Assembly (NCBI RefSeq): GCF_036099295.1
Contig: NZ_CP107976.1
Coordinates: forward strand, 7,564,001-7,628,000
DNA from: Streptomyces sp. NBC_00358
GTDB taxonomy: Bacteria > Actinomycetota > Actinomycetes > Streptomycetales > Streptomycetaceae
Reading direction: 5' to 3'
Length of the DNA: 64,000 nt
The notes under the pieces were generated by a model. That model saw only the letters and a list, made by a program, of their open reading frames with translations, had not been told where the DNA came from and made no database searches. Both the position numbers and the translations under genes were made by a program. Each line of letters starts with the position of its first letter. Within the stretch, counting starts at the first letter, position 1. This document shows, piece by piece, positions 45,212-54,943 of the stretch.

Positions 45212-45634
45212 ACGTTCGCGGGCCGCCTGCTCGCGGGACTGCTGGTCTGTCTGACGGTCCTGCTGGCGGGCTGCTCGTCGACGGGCACCGCCGCCCCCGG
45301 CGACTCCGCCGCCACGGCCGCGAGCGGTGGCGCGGCGGTCCCCTCCTGGGCCGGCGGCCTGCCGGTCGTCCCAGCGGCCGCGCTCCCCGCCGAAGCGCGG
45401 GCCACCCTCGTGCTCATCGACCGGGGAGGCCCCTTCCCGTACGCCAAGGACGGCGCCGTCTTCGGCAATTTCGAGCGGGAACTGCCCGGGGAGGCCAACG
45501 GGTACTACCAGGAGTACACGGTGCGGACCCCGGGCGAAGGCGACCGCGGGGCCCGGCGCATCGTCACCGGGCGGCACGGGGAGATCTTCTACACCGACGA
45601 TCACTACAACTCGTTCAAGGCGGTGCTGAGATGA
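45188..45634 (+). CDS. Guanyl-specific ribonuclease lipoprotein (RNase Sa/barnase type)
   Basis: Secreted or surface-anchored RNase of 148 residues. A lipoprotein signal (hydrophobic RLLAGLLVCLTVLLAGC, lipobox cysteine at residue 29) is followed by a Ser/Thr/Ala-rich linker and the catalytic domain. The domain has GGPFPYAKDGAVFGNFEREL, GYYQEYTVRTPG with the general-base Glu, RRIVTG with the catalytic Arg, and the end YTDDHYNSFKAV with the general-acid His. This motif order is that of Streptomyces RNase Sa. The barstar-type inhibitor gene overlaps the stop. There is no clear ribosome binding site before the ATG, which sits inside a long hairpin. Confidence 0.93.
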   Translation: MLLRPSPRTFAGRLLAGLLVCLTVLLAGCSSTGTAAPGDSAATAASGGAAVPSWAGGLPVVPAAALPAEARATLVLIDRGGPFPYAKDGAVFGNFERELPGEANGYYQEYTVRTPGEGDRGARRIVTGRHGEIFYTDDHYNSFKAVLR

Positions 45635-46008
45635 CGCACGGTCCGCTCGCGCAGGTGTGCCGCTCCGCCGGATGGCAGGTCACGGAGCTCGATCTCACCG
45701 GTGTGCTCGACAAGGCCGGCTTCATGGCGCGCTGTGTCCGCGCCCTCGACCTGCCGGAGTGGTTCGGGCGGAACTGGGACGCGCTCGCCGACGTCCTCGG
45801 CGACCCCGACTGGGGACCGGCCAGCCCGGGCAGGCTCCTCGTCGTGACCGGCTGGCGCCCCTACGCGAGGACGCGGCCCGACGAGTGGGAGACGGCCCAG
45901 GAGGTCCTGGAGTCGGCCTCCGGCCACTACCAGCAGTTCGACGCCACGCTCTCGGTCGTCCTCACCCTTGGAGGATCCGACCAATTGCCCCCTGACCAGC
46001 CTGGATGA
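45631..46008 (+). CDS. Barstar family RNase inhibitor
   Basis: A 125-residue cytoplasmic protein with the barstar plan: an N-terminal strand (WQVTELDLTGVLDKAGFMARC), the inhibitory helix region LPEWFGRNWDALADVLGD that in barstar plugs the RNase active site, and a later WETAQEVLES helix. It overlaps the RNase gene by ATGA, so the two are made together, and the inhibitor would protect the producer from RNase before export. The pairing of a barstar gene with its cognate RNase is the expected immunity arrangement. Confidence 0.93.
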   Translation: MTHGPLAQVCRSAGWQVTELDLTGVLDKAGFMARCVRALDLPEWFGRNWDALADVLGDPDWGPASPGRLLVVTGWRPYARTRPDEWETAQEVLESASGHYQQFDATLSVVLTLGGSDQLPPDQPG

Positions 46009-46095
46009 TCTGTCCGGCGACCGTACGGGGGCTGTCGTGGGACAATGAAGTACGTGCTCTTCCCCCTGGCTGACCTGTCCGGGGGCCACCTCTGA

Positions 46096-47559
<1,464 letters not shown>

Positions 47560-47573
47560 CCGCCCCCGTTCCC

Positions 47574-47613
47574 CGTACGGCCCCTGTTCCCTCCCGGGAG
47601 CAGGGGCCGTACG
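47574..47613 (+). terminator. Terminator after guaB1
   Basis: Perfect 13-bp arms cgtacggcccctg (47574-47586) and caggggccgtacg (47601-47613), with an inner palindrome ctcccgggag; 14 bp after the guaB1 stop. Confidence 0.8.
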
Positions 47614-47736
47614 CGTGTCCCTGCTGGGTGACGGGACCGTACGCGCGGGTGGCCTCGGAAGGAGATCCGGAAGAGAGCTGACGACCCGTCAATTCAGCGG
47701 TCTCCGTGGCCCGGTAGCCCGCCGAAAGGCGCCTCA

Positions 47737-47815
47737 CGCAACCATCGAAAGGCCCCGCGCAACGAACACGCGGCCGGGATGCGATGAACGCAACGATCTT
47801 GCGGAGATGCGCAAG
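47737..47815 (+). promoter_or_regulatory. Helically phased CGCAAC motif array (probable Lrp-type operator)
   Basis: CGCAAC occurs at 47737, 47758 and 47789, and the variant CGCAAG at 47810. Spacings are 21, 31 and 21 bp, close to two, three and two turns of the helix. The last two motifs also frame the dyad cttgcg-n6-cgcaag (47798-47815). The array ends 10 bp before a putative -35 box. Phased half-sites are characteristic of Lrp/AsnC proteins that wrap DNA, and an Lrp gene lies just after the permease. Confidence 0.65.
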
Positions 47816-47824
47816 GTTGCTGCA

Positions 47825-47853
47825 TTACGCCCGTGAAGCCGGACTCATAGGGT
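47825..47853 (+). promoter_or_regulatory. Putative promoter of the amino-acid permease
   Basis: TTACGC (47825-47830), a 17-bp spacer and TAGGGT (47848-47853) resemble a sigma-HrdB type promoter. The rest of this 402-bp gap (47560-47961) holds the guaB1 terminator, the phased motifs and a GC-rich leader with the binding site AAGGAG before the permease start. Confidence 0.5.
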
Positions 47854-47961
47854 CAAGCGCTGTACACAGGCGTGGCGGGAACCCCGCTCGGTGGGTCCCT
47901 CCTGTCGGGGGAGCCGCCGGTTCCCGTCCTCGTCGACCCACAGCGATGAAGGAGCCAGCGC

Positions 47962-49443
47962 GTGCTCGACCAAGGCGCACCCCCGCAGTCCCCACCCATG
48001 TCGACCGCGCCCTCCCCGGGGGTCGGCGCGCGGCTCATGCGCCGAAAGCCGGTGGAACGCCTGGTGGAGGAGGGCGGCCAGGGCGAGGGAGGCTCGTTGC
48101 GGCGCTCCCTCGGCCTGTGGCAGCTCACCATGATCAGCATCGGAGCCACGCTCGGCACCGGCATCTTCGTCGTCCTCGGTCAGGCCGTCCCCAAGGCCGG
48201 GCCGGCGGTCACCCTGTCCTTCGTGATCGCCGGTCTCACGGCGCTCTTCTCCGCCCTCTCCTACGCCGAGCTGGCCGGCACCATTCCGGTCGCCGGATCC
48301 TCGTACTCGTACGCGTACGCAACGATGGGCGAGCTGATCGCCTGGATCTGCGGCTGGTGCCTGGTCCTGGAGTACGGCGTCTCGGTCGCGGCCGTCGCGG
48401 TCGGCTGGGGCGAGTACCTGAACGAACTGCTCGACGGCACCATCGGCGTCACCATTCCGGACGCGCTGTCCGCGCCGCCCGGTGACGGGGGCATCTTCAA
48501 CCTGCCCGCGCTCATCGTGGTGATGCTCGCGATGGCGTTCCTGCTCGGCGGAGCGCGGGAGTCCGCGCGCGCCAACACCATCATGGTCACGGTGAAGATC
48601 GCCGCGCTGGTGCTGTTCTGCGCGATCGGCGTCCAGGGCTTCCGCTCCGGCAACTACGACCACTTCATGCCGCTCGGCATGGCGGGCGTCAGCGCCGCCG
48701 GCGCCACCCTGTTCTTCTCCTACATCGGCTTCGACGCCGCCTCCACCGCCGGTGAGGAGGCCAAGGACCCGCAGCGCGACCTGCCCCGCGCGATCATGCT
48801 CTCGCTGGTCATCGTGACCGCCCTGTACGTCCTCGTCGCGGCCGTCGCCGTCGGCGCGATGCCCTGGCGGCAGTTCGGCGACGCGCACGCCGCGCTCGCC
48901 GAGATCATGAAGGACGTCACCGGGCAGACCTTCTGGGGCACGCTGCTGGCGGGCTGCGCGGTCATCGCCATCGCGAGTGTCGTGCTGACCGTGCTCTACG
49001 GCCAGACCCGCATCCTGTTCGCGATGGGCCGCGACGGCCTGGTGCCCAAGGTGTTCGCCAAGGTCCACCCGAAGACCGGCACGCCCCGGGCCAACACGGT
49101 CATCGTCTCGCTGTTCTGCGGTGTCCTCGCCGCCGCGATCCCGCTCGGCCAGCTCGCCGACGCCACCAGCATCGGTACGCTCTTCGCCTTCGCACTGGTC
49201 AACGTCGCCGTCGTCGTGCTGCGCCGGACGCGCCCGGCCATGCGCCGTACCTTCCGGGTTCCGCTCGCTCCGGTGCTGCCCGCCATCGGCTTCCTGCTGT
49301 GCGTGTGGATGATGGCCAGTCTCTCCGCCGTGACCTGGGTGGTCTTCGGAGTCTGGATGGCCGTCGGGCTCGTGTTCTACTTCACTTATGGCTACCGCCG
49401 GTCCCGGATGGCGACCGTGGAACCCGTCGCCGAGCAACCGTAG
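47962..49443 (+). CDS. APC superfamily amino acid permease
   Basis: A 493-residue membrane protein with about twelve membrane helices. A cytoplasmic N-terminus (1-50) leads to the APC signature SIGATLGTGIFVVLGQAV (helix 1, with the unwound GTG segment), then GLTALFSALSYAELAGTIPVAGSSYSYAY, and FFSYIGFDAASTAGEEAKDPQRDLP (helix 6 and loop). This pattern fits the cationic amino acid transporter-like group. The substrate cannot be fixed by eye. The GTG start has AAGGAG 7 bases upstream. The Lrp regulator gene starts 30 bp after its stop, so the pair is probably an operon under that regulator. Confidence 0.92.
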   Translation: MLDQGAPPQSPPMSTAPSPGVGARLMRRKPVERLVEEGGQGEGGSLRRSLGLWQLTMISIGATLGTGIFVVLGQAVPKAGPAVTLSFVIAGLTALFSALSYAELAGTIPVAGSSYSYAYATMGELIAWICGWCLVLEYGVSVAAVAVGWGEYLNELLDGTIGVTIPDALSAPPGDGGIFNLPALIVVMLAMAFLLGGARESARANTIMVTVKIAALVLFCAIGVQGFRSGNYDHFMPLGMAGVSAAGATLFFSYIGFDAASTAGEEAKDPQRDLPRAIMLSLVIVTALYVLVAAVAVGAMPWRQFGDAHAALAEIMKDVTGQTFWGTLLAGCAVIAIASVVLTVLYGQTRILFAMGRDGLVPKVFAKVHPKTGTPRANTVIVSLFCGVLAAAIPLGQLADATSIGTLFAFALVNVAVVVLRRTRPAMRRTFRVPLAPVLPAIGFLLCVWMMASLSAVTWVVFGVWMAVGLVFYFTYGYRRSRMATVEPVAEQP

Positions 49444-49473
49444 AACTCCTCGCAGAAAAGTGAACCACCCGCA

Positions 49474-49926
49474 GTGCTGAACGATCTCGACGAACGCATC
49501 GTGCACGCCCTCGCCGAGGACGCCCGTCGCTCCTACGCGGACATCGGGCAACTGGTCGGGCTGTCCGCGCCCGCCGTGAAGCGGCGGGTGGACCGGCTGC
49601 GGGCCACCGGGGCCATCACCGGGTTCACCGTACGGGTGGACCCGGCGGCGCTCGGCTGGGAGACCGAGGGCTTCGTCGAGATCTACTGCCGGCGGAACAC
49701 CTCGCCGGAGACCATCCAGCGGGGCCTGGAGCGGTATCAGGAAGTCGTGGCCGCCTCCACCGTCACCGGGGAGGCGGACGCGGTGGTGCAGGTCTTCGCC
49801 TCGGACATGCGGCACTTCGAGCGGGTGCTCGAACGGATCGCGGGGGAGCCGTTCGTGGAACGGACGAAGTCCGTCCTCGTGCTTTCGCCGCTGCTGCGGA
49901 GGTTTTCCTCGGGGTCGCCCACGTAG
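49474..49926 (+). CDS. Lrp/AsnC family transcriptional regulator
   Basis: A 150-residue regulator with the N-terminal AsnC-type helix-turn-helix (LDERIVHALAEDARRSYADIGQLVGLSAP, then AVKRRVDRLRATGAI) and the C-terminal RAM ligand-binding domain (VVAASTVTGEADAVVQVFASD and related). It follows the amino acid permease by 30 bp, so it probably senses an amino acid and controls the permease promoter. The same type of phased motif also occurs upstream of the nitrilase-amine oxidase pair at 60.9 kb, a possible second target. Confidence 0.92.
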   Translation: MLNDLDERIVHALAEDARRSYADIGQLVGLSAPAVKRRVDRLRATGAITGFTVRVDPAALGWETEGFVEIYCRRNTSPETIQRGLERYQEVVAASTVTGEADAVVQVFASDMRHFERVLERIAGEPFVERTKSVLVLSPLLRRFSSGSPT

Positions 49927-49980
49927 TCGGCGCCCCCATCAACGCTGGTGCGCCCGAGGGGGTCGGGGGGCCTGCCTCCG

Positions 49981-50036
49981 CGCGGCTGCGGGATTGTCGT
50001 GGCTGGGCGCGCAGTTCCCCGCGCCCCTTACGGGCG
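49981..50036. repeat. Copy of a repeated Streptomyces intergenic sequence
   Basis: The stretch containing gtggctgggcgcgcagttcc and then ccgcgccccttacgggcgc matches, from memory, a short sequence found in very many Streptomyces intergenic regions. It can fold by gggcgcg (50005-50011) with cgcgccc (50020-50026). It lies between convergent lrp and gntR and may act as their terminator. Confidence 0.6.
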
Positions 50037-50058
50037 CTCCCGCGCCCGGAGCGGACCG

Positions 50059-50799
50059 CTACTCCGCTGTCTTCCTCGCCAGGGCGTTGTTCCCGATGGA
50101 GTTGTGGACGCTGAAGCTCACCGCGTCCGAGCGGTAGCGGTCGTCGGACCATTCCACCGGGCGTCCCTCGCGGGTGGTCGTGACGCGGCGGACGCGCAGC
50201 AGGGGGCTCGTGCGGCGGACTCCGAGCAGGTCGGCGTCCCGGGCGCCGGCCGCGACGGCGTCGATGACGTGCTCGCCGTACGCGAAGACCAGACCGGTGT
50301 TCTCGAAGAGCCGCTGCGTGACGGAGGGGCACTCGGGCTCGATCGCCGCCACCGCGGGGGAGATCCAGTCCGCGTACACCGTGCGCTCCAGCAGCACCGG
50401 CTCGCCGTCCAGGCCGCGGACCCGCAGCACATGCAACACCTTTGTCCTCTCGCGGAGTTGGAGGCGTACGGCGTCCTCGGCGGTCGCCGGGCGGAACTCC
50501 TGCGCCACCACGTGCCCCGTCGCCCCGCGCCCCATCGCGCGCGCCCACTGGGCGAAGCTGCGCAGTTCGGCGAAGCTCTGGCTGCGGCGGCCCGCGAGGA
50601 CCACCCGGCGGGCGCCCTGGCGTGAGCCGATGAGCCCCTCGGCGGTCAGGGCCGCGACGGCCTGGCGGACCGTGCCACGCGAGACGCCGTACTGGGCCGC
50701 GAGGTCGGTCTCCGCCGGCAGCAGGCTGCCCACGGTGTACTCCTCGCGGTCGATCGCCCGCCGCAGCTCCTCGGCGATCTCCTCGTGTCGCGCCGCCAT
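50059..50799 (-). CDS. GntR family (HutC/UTRA) transcriptional regulator
   Basis: A 246-residue repressor-type protein. The N-terminal winged helix (LLPAETDLAAQYGVSRGTVRQAVAALTAEGLI, about 25-58) is followed by a UTRA ligand domain (from about 90, with VLHVLRVRGLDGEPVLLERTVY and SVTQRLFENTGL). It is divergent from an ABC importer operon, with an 18-bp palindrome in the 211-bp gap, so it very likely represses that operon until its ligand, probably the transported compound or a product of it, is present. Confidence 0.9.
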   Translation of the reverse strand: MAARHEEIAEELRRAIDREEYTVGSLLPAETDLAAQYGVSRGTVRQAVAALTAEGLIGSRQGARRVVLAGRRSQSFAELRSFAQWARAMGRGATGHVVAQEFRPATAEDAVRLQLRERTKVLHVLRVRGLDGEPVLLERTVYADWISPAVAAIEPECPSVTQRLFENTGLVFAYGEHVIDAVAAGARDADLLGVRRTSPLLRVRRVTTTREGRPVEWSDDRYRSDAVSFSVHNSIGNNALARKTAE

Positions 50800-50951
50800 T
50801 CTTCCCCTCTGATCCGACCGCTGTGCACAGTGTGATCAGCCTAATCGACATCGGACGCCGATCCGCTGCGGCCGGGATTGTGCAGGGAATGGGGGGTCAC
50901 GGTTTCACCAAAGTTTACGAACAGGACACCATCGGCGGGCCTACTGGGGCC

Positions 50952-50969
50952 AACTTGTTCAGACAAGTT
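50952..50969. promoter_or_regulatory. GntR/UTRA operator upstream of the ABC importer
   Basis: aacttgttcagacaagtt is a perfect dyad with 7-bp arms and a 4-nt centre. The form TTGTnnnnACAA resembles sites of HutC-type GntR regulators. It lies 41 bp before the solute-binding protein start, in the gap shared with the gntR gene, where it could control both. A second short dyad ctgtgcacag is at 50820-50829, near the gntR start. Confidence 0.78.
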
Positions 50970-51010
50970 CTCCGTCCCGCTCCACCCTCGTGCGTCACCC
51001 TGGAGAGACC

Positions 51011-52168
51011 GTGACCGTGTTCCTGCCGAGGACCGCCCTCCTCACCGGCGGCATCGCCGTCGCCGCAGCACTCACCCTGAGCGCCTGCGGCGCCGCTCCC
51101 GACGACAAGGCGACCACCGCCGACGGCAAGAGCGCGGCCACCGCGACCTCCGCCGCGGACTTCGGTGGTCTCGACGCCCTCGTCAAGGCGGCCAAGAAGG
51201 AGGGCACGCTGCACGCGATCGCCCTTCCCCGCGACTGGGCCAACTACGGCGCCCTCATAGACGGCTTCACCAAGAAGTACGGCATCAAGATCGAGGTCGA
51301 GAGCCCGGACGGCACCAGCCAGGACGAGATCAACGCCGTCACCTCGCGCAAGGGCCAGGACCGCGCCCCCGACGTCCTCGACCTCGGCAGCTCCTTCGCG
51401 CTGAGCGCCGCCCAGCAGGGGCTGCTCGCCCCCTACAAGGTGACCGCCTTCGGCGACCTGCCCGCGGGACAGAAGGATTCCGCCGGGCGCTGGTACAACG
51501 ACTACGGCGGCTACATCTCCATCGGCTGCGACGCCAAGAAGGTCAAGGAGTGCCCGACGACCTTCAAGGACCTGCTCAAGCCGCAGTACAAGGGCCAGGT
51601 CGCGCTCAACGGCAACCCCACCAAGTCCGGTTCGGCCTTCGGCGGCGTGTACGCGGCCTCACTGGCGAGCGGCGGCTCCTTCGACGACATCCAGCCGGGC
51701 CTCGACTTCTTCGCCAAGCTGAAGAAGAACGGCAACTACACGCCCGTCGAGTCGACCCCGGCCACCGTCGAGAAGGGCGAGACGCCCATCAGCATCGACT
51801 GGGACTACCTGAACGCCGGTTACGCCGACGAGTTCAAGTCCAAGGGCGTCGACTGGAAGGTCTCCGTGCCCTCCGACGGCCAGTTCTCCCAGTACTACTC
51901 CCAGGCCGTCAACAAGGACGCCCCGCACCCGGCGGCGGCCCGTCTGTGGCAGGAGTACCTCTACAGCGCCGAGGGCCAGAACCTCTGGCTCAAGGGGTAC
52001 GCCCGCCCGGTCCTGATGCCCGCGATGGAGAAGGCCGGCACGCTGGACAAGACGGCCGCCGCGAAGCTCCCCGCGGTCTCCGGGACGCCGAGCTTCCCGA
52101 CCGAGGACCAGCAGAGCAAGGCCAAGACCGTGCTCGCCCAGGGCTGGGGCAAGGCCGTCTCCGGATGA
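51011..52168 (+). CDS. ABC importer substrate-binding lipoprotein (phosphonate/thiamine/iron class)
   Basis: A 385-residue extracellular binding protein. The signal ends in a lipobox (LTLSACGAA, cysteine near residue 27). The mature part has the type 2 periplasmic-binding fold: GGLDALVKAAKKEGTLHAIALPRDWANYG near the start, GRAP-like RAPDVLDLGSSFALSA, then NDYGGYISIGCDAKKV and a late VNKDAPHPAAARLWQEYLYS. The class binds 2-aminoethylphosphonate, thiamine, polyamines, iron or similar. The substrate is not fixed by what I can see. The GTG at 51011 follows TGGAGAG. Permease genes follow with overlaps. Confidence 0.9.
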   Translation: MTVFLPRTALLTGGIAVAAALTLSACGAAPDDKATTADGKSAATATSAADFGGLDALVKAAKKEGTLHAIALPRDWANYGALIDGFTKKYGIKIEVESPDGTSQDEINAVTSRKGQDRAPDVLDLGSSFALSAAQQGLLAPYKVTAFGDLPAGQKDSAGRWYNDYGGYISIGCDAKKVKECPTTFKDLLKPQYKGQVALNGNPTKSGSAFGGVYAASLASGGSFDDIQPGLDFFAKLKKNGNYTPVESTPATVEKGETPISIDWDYLNAGYADEFKSKGVDWKVSVPSDGQFSQYYSQAVNKDAPHPAAARLWQEYLYSAEGQNLWLKGYARPVLMPAMEKAGTLDKTAAAKLPAVSGTPSFPTEDQQSKAKTVLAQGWGKAVSG

Positions 52169-53073
52169 CCACCGCTCTCACCGAGGCCCCGGCCGACGTG
52201 GCGCCCGCCGCTGCCCACCGGCAGCGGCGGGGCCGCCGCGCCACCGGTCCGCTCGCCGTCCTCCCGCTGCTCGTCTTCGTGGCGGTCTCCTTCGGCGTTC
52301 CCGCGCTCGCCATGCTGGGCGGCGCCTTCACCGTCAAGGACCAGACCACCGGCGCCAGTTCGTACACCACGGCGAACCTGACCGGCTCGTTCCAGGGCGC
52401 GTACCTGACCGCTCTGATCGGCAGCGTCAAGCTGTCCGCCGTCTCCGCGGGTCTGGCGACCCTCCTCGGACTGCCGCTCGCCCAGGCCGTGGTGACCTCC
52501 CGCTTCCGGGGGCTGCGCGAGGCCGTGCTCACCGCCTCCGGGGTCCTCGCCAACTTCGGCGGCGTCCCGCTGGCCTTCGCCTTCGTCGCGACCCTCGGCA
52601 ACTCCGGCGTGCTGACACGGCACTTGAGCCTCGCCGACAAGGGCTGGAACCTCTACAGCTTCTGGGGTCTGGTCGTCGTCTACCTGTACTTCCTGATCCC
52701 GCTCATGGTCCTCACCATCACGCCCGCCCTCGACGGCCTGCGCTCCCAGTGGCGCGAGGCGGCGCAGAACAACGGCGCCACCTCCGTCCAGTACTGGCGG
52801 CACGTGGCGCTGCCCGTCCTCATGCCCTCGCTCCTCGGCGGACTCGTGCTCCTGTTCGGCAGCGCCTTCGCCGCGTACGCCACCGCCGCCGCCATGGTGG
52901 GCAGCGCGGTGCCGCTCGTCACCCTGCAGATCGCCGACGCCATCTCCGGCAACGTGCTGGTCGGCCAGGAGAACGTGGCGCTCGCCCTCAGCCTCGACAT
53001 GGTCCTCATCGCGGGCCTGGTCATGGCCGTGTACCTGCCCCTGCAACGACGGAGCGCGCGATGGCTCGCCTGA
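52165..53073 (+). CDS. ABC importer permease subunit 1
   Basis: A 302-residue inner-membrane protein with six or so membrane helices and the coupling EAA loop, read here as EAAQNNGATSVQYWRHVALPVLMPSLLGG (about 192-220). It forms a heterodimer with the next gene product. The start ATG overlaps the binding-protein stop (ATGA) and its end overlaps the second permease by 13 bp. Confidence 0.92.
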   Translation: MTTALTEAPADVAPAAAHRQRRGRRATGPLAVLPLLVFVAVSFGVPALAMLGGAFTVKDQTTGASSYTTANLTGSFQGAYLTALIGSVKLSAVSAGLATLLGLPLAQAVVTSRFRGLREAVLTASGVLANFGGVPLAFAFVATLGNSGVLTRHLSLADKGWNLYSFWGLVVVYLYFLIPLMVLTITPALDGLRSQWREAAQNNGATSVQYWRHVALPVLMPSLLGGLVLLFGSAFAAYATAAAMVGSAVPLVTLQIADAISGNVLVGQENVALALSLDMVLIAGLVMAVYLPLQRRSARWLA

Positions 53074-53885
53074 ACCTGTGGCGCTGGGTGGTCCTCGCCC
53101 TGGCCGCGCTGTACTTCCTGGTGCCCATGGCCGCGTCCGTGATCTTCACGGTCGACGTGCCGGGGCAGGGCGTCACCTTCGACGCCTACAGCCAGATCGT
53201 GTCCGCCGACGGATTCGTCTCCAGCCTGCTGCTCTCGCTGGAACTCGCCGCCGCGACCATCGTCGTGGTGCTGCTCCTGATGGTGCCCGCCACCGTCGCG
53301 CTGCGGCTCGGCTCGCCGAAACTGCGGCCGGTCGTCGAGGTGGTGTGCTCCCTGCCGCTGGTCGTCCCGCCCATCGCGTTCGTCGCGGGGATCGCCACCG
53401 TCCTGAAGTGGGGGCCCGAATATCTGTCGCGCACCCCGCTGTTCGAGACGTTCGTGGCGATCCAGGACCCGGGCTTCCCGGTCGTCCTCGTCCTCGCGTA
53501 CGTCGTGATGGCGCTGCCGTTCGTGTACCGGGCGCTGGACGCGGGGCTGCGGGCCGTCGATGTCCGCACCCTCGTCGAGGCGGCCCGCAGCTGCGGCGCG
53601 AGCCGGCCGCAGGCGCTCGTGCGCGCGGTGCTGCCCAATCTGCGCGGCGCGCTGCTCAACGCCTCCTTCCTCACCCTGGCCCTGGTGCTCGGCGAGTTCA
53701 CGGTCGCGCGCCTGCTCGGCTACCAGCCGTTCGCCGTGTGGATCTACAACATCGGCGGCTCGCAGGCCCAGATGTCCGTCGCCGTCTCCGTGCTCAGCCT
53801 GTTCGTCACCTGGGCCCTGCTCCTCGCGCTCGCCGTCTTCGGCGGCCGCTCCCGTACCGCTTCCGCCTCCCAGGGACAACCATGA
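53061..53885 (+). CDS. ABC importer permease subunit 2
   Basis: A 274-residue inner-membrane protein with about six helices. The EAA motif is EAARSCGASRPQALVRAVLPNLRGALLN (about 174-200). It is homologous in plan to the preceding permease. The ATG start at 53061 lies inside the end of permease 1 and its stop overlaps the ATPase start. Confidence 0.92.
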   Translation: MARLNLWRWVVLALAALYFLVPMAASVIFTVDVPGQGVTFDAYSQIVSADGFVSSLLLSLELAAATIVVVLLLMVPATVALRLGSPKLRPVVEVVCSLPLVVPPIAFVAGIATVLKWGPEYLSRTPLFETFVAIQDPGFPVVLVLAYVVMALPFVYRALDAGLRAVDVRTLVEAARSCGASRPQALVRAVLPNLRGALLNASFLTLALVLGEFTVARLLGYQPFAVWIYNIGGSQAQMSVAVSVLSLFVTWALLLALAVFGGRSRTASASQGQP

Positions 53886-54943
53886 CCGCCGCCACACCCG
53901 ACAAGGCCGCCACCGTCGAATTCCGGGGTCTCAGGCGGGAGTTCGGTCCGACCGTCGCCCTCGACGGCCTGGACCTCGCCGTCCGGCCCGGTGAACTCCT
54001 CGCCCTGCTCGGCCCCTCCGGCTGCGGCAAGACCACCGCGCTGCGCATGCTGGCCGGCTTCGAACATCCCGATTCCGGTGAGGTGCTGGTCGACGGCCAG
54101 GACATCACCCGGGTTCCGGCGCACCGCCGCGACGCCGGGATGGTCTTCCAGTCGTACAGCCTCTTCCCGCATCTGAACGCCCTGGACAACGTGGCCTTCG
54201 GACTGCGGATGCGCAAGGTGCGCACGGCCGAACGGCGTTCCCGCGCAGCCGAGTTGCTCGACCTCGTGGGCCTCGGGGACAAGGGCGAACGGTTCCCGCA
54301 CCAGCTCTCCGGAGGCCAGCAGCAGCGCGTCGCGCTGGCCCGCGCGCTCGCCCTGCGGCCCCGCGTCCTGCTGCTCGACGAGCCGCTCTCCGCGCTGGAC
54401 GCCAAGGTGCGGCTCTCGCTGCGTGAGGAGATCCGCCGCCTGCAACTGGAACTCGGCATCACCACCCTGTTCGTGACCCACGACCAGGAAGAGGCGTTGT
54501 CCATGGCGGACCGGGTCGCGGTGATGCGGGCCGGCCGGCTCGAACAGTGCGCGTCGCCCGCCGAGTTGTACGGGCGCCCCGCCACCGCCTTCGTCGCCGA
54601 GTTCGTGGGCACGATGAGCCGGCTCCCGGGAACCCTCGACGGCGACCGGGTCGAGGTGCTCGGGAGGCGACTGCCGGTGGACGGGGACGCGCCCGCCCCG
54701 GGGGAGGTGCATGTGCTGGTACGGCCCGAGGCGGTCCAGGTGAGCGCCGACGACACCGGTGACGCGCGGGTCGTGGCCACCGCGTTCCTGGGCGCGGCCA
54801 CCCGCGTGACCGTGCGGCTCGCCGACGGCACCGAGGTCAAGGCCGACCTGCCCACGCACGAGGCCGCGACGCTCACGTCGGGCGCCGCCGTGACCGTCAC
54901 CCTGCCGGACCGTCCGGTCCTGGTCGCCGAACGCACGGGCTGA
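53882..54943 (+). CDS. ABC importer ATP-binding subunit with TOBE domain
   Basis: A 353-residue ATPase of the spermidine/iron/AEP (PotA-like) group. It has Walker A GPSGCGKTT (about 47-55), a Q-loop FQSYSLFPHLNALDN, signature LSGGQQQRVALARALA, Walker B LLLDEPLSALDAKVR, and H-loop FVTHDQEEAL. The C-terminal third (about 250-353) is a TOBE-like regulatory domain with DARVVATAFLGAATRVTVRL. The gene closes a four-gene operon with tight overlaps. A 752-bp repetitive gap follows. Confidence 0.94.
   Translation: MTAATPDKAATVEFRGLRREFGPTVALDGLDLAVRPGELLALLGPSGCGKTTALRMLAGFEHPDSGEVLVDGQDITRVPAHRRDAGMVFQSYSLFPHLNALDNVAFGLRMRKVRTAERRSRAAELLDLVGLGDKGERFPHQLSGGQQQRVALARALALRPRVLLLDEPLSALDAKVRLSLREEIRRLQLELGITTLFVTHDQEEALSMADRVAVMRAGRLEQCASPAELYGRPATAFVAEFVGTMSRLPGTLDGDRVEVLGRRLPVDGDAPAPGEVHVLVRPEAVQVSADDTGDARVVATAFLGAATRVTVRLADGTEVKADLPTHEAATLTSGAAVTVTLPDRPVLVAERTG

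Noticed and set aside
47615-47836. Small open frame after guaB1
   Set aside because: No ribosome binding site and it overlaps the phased operator motifs; translation has no conserved feature.
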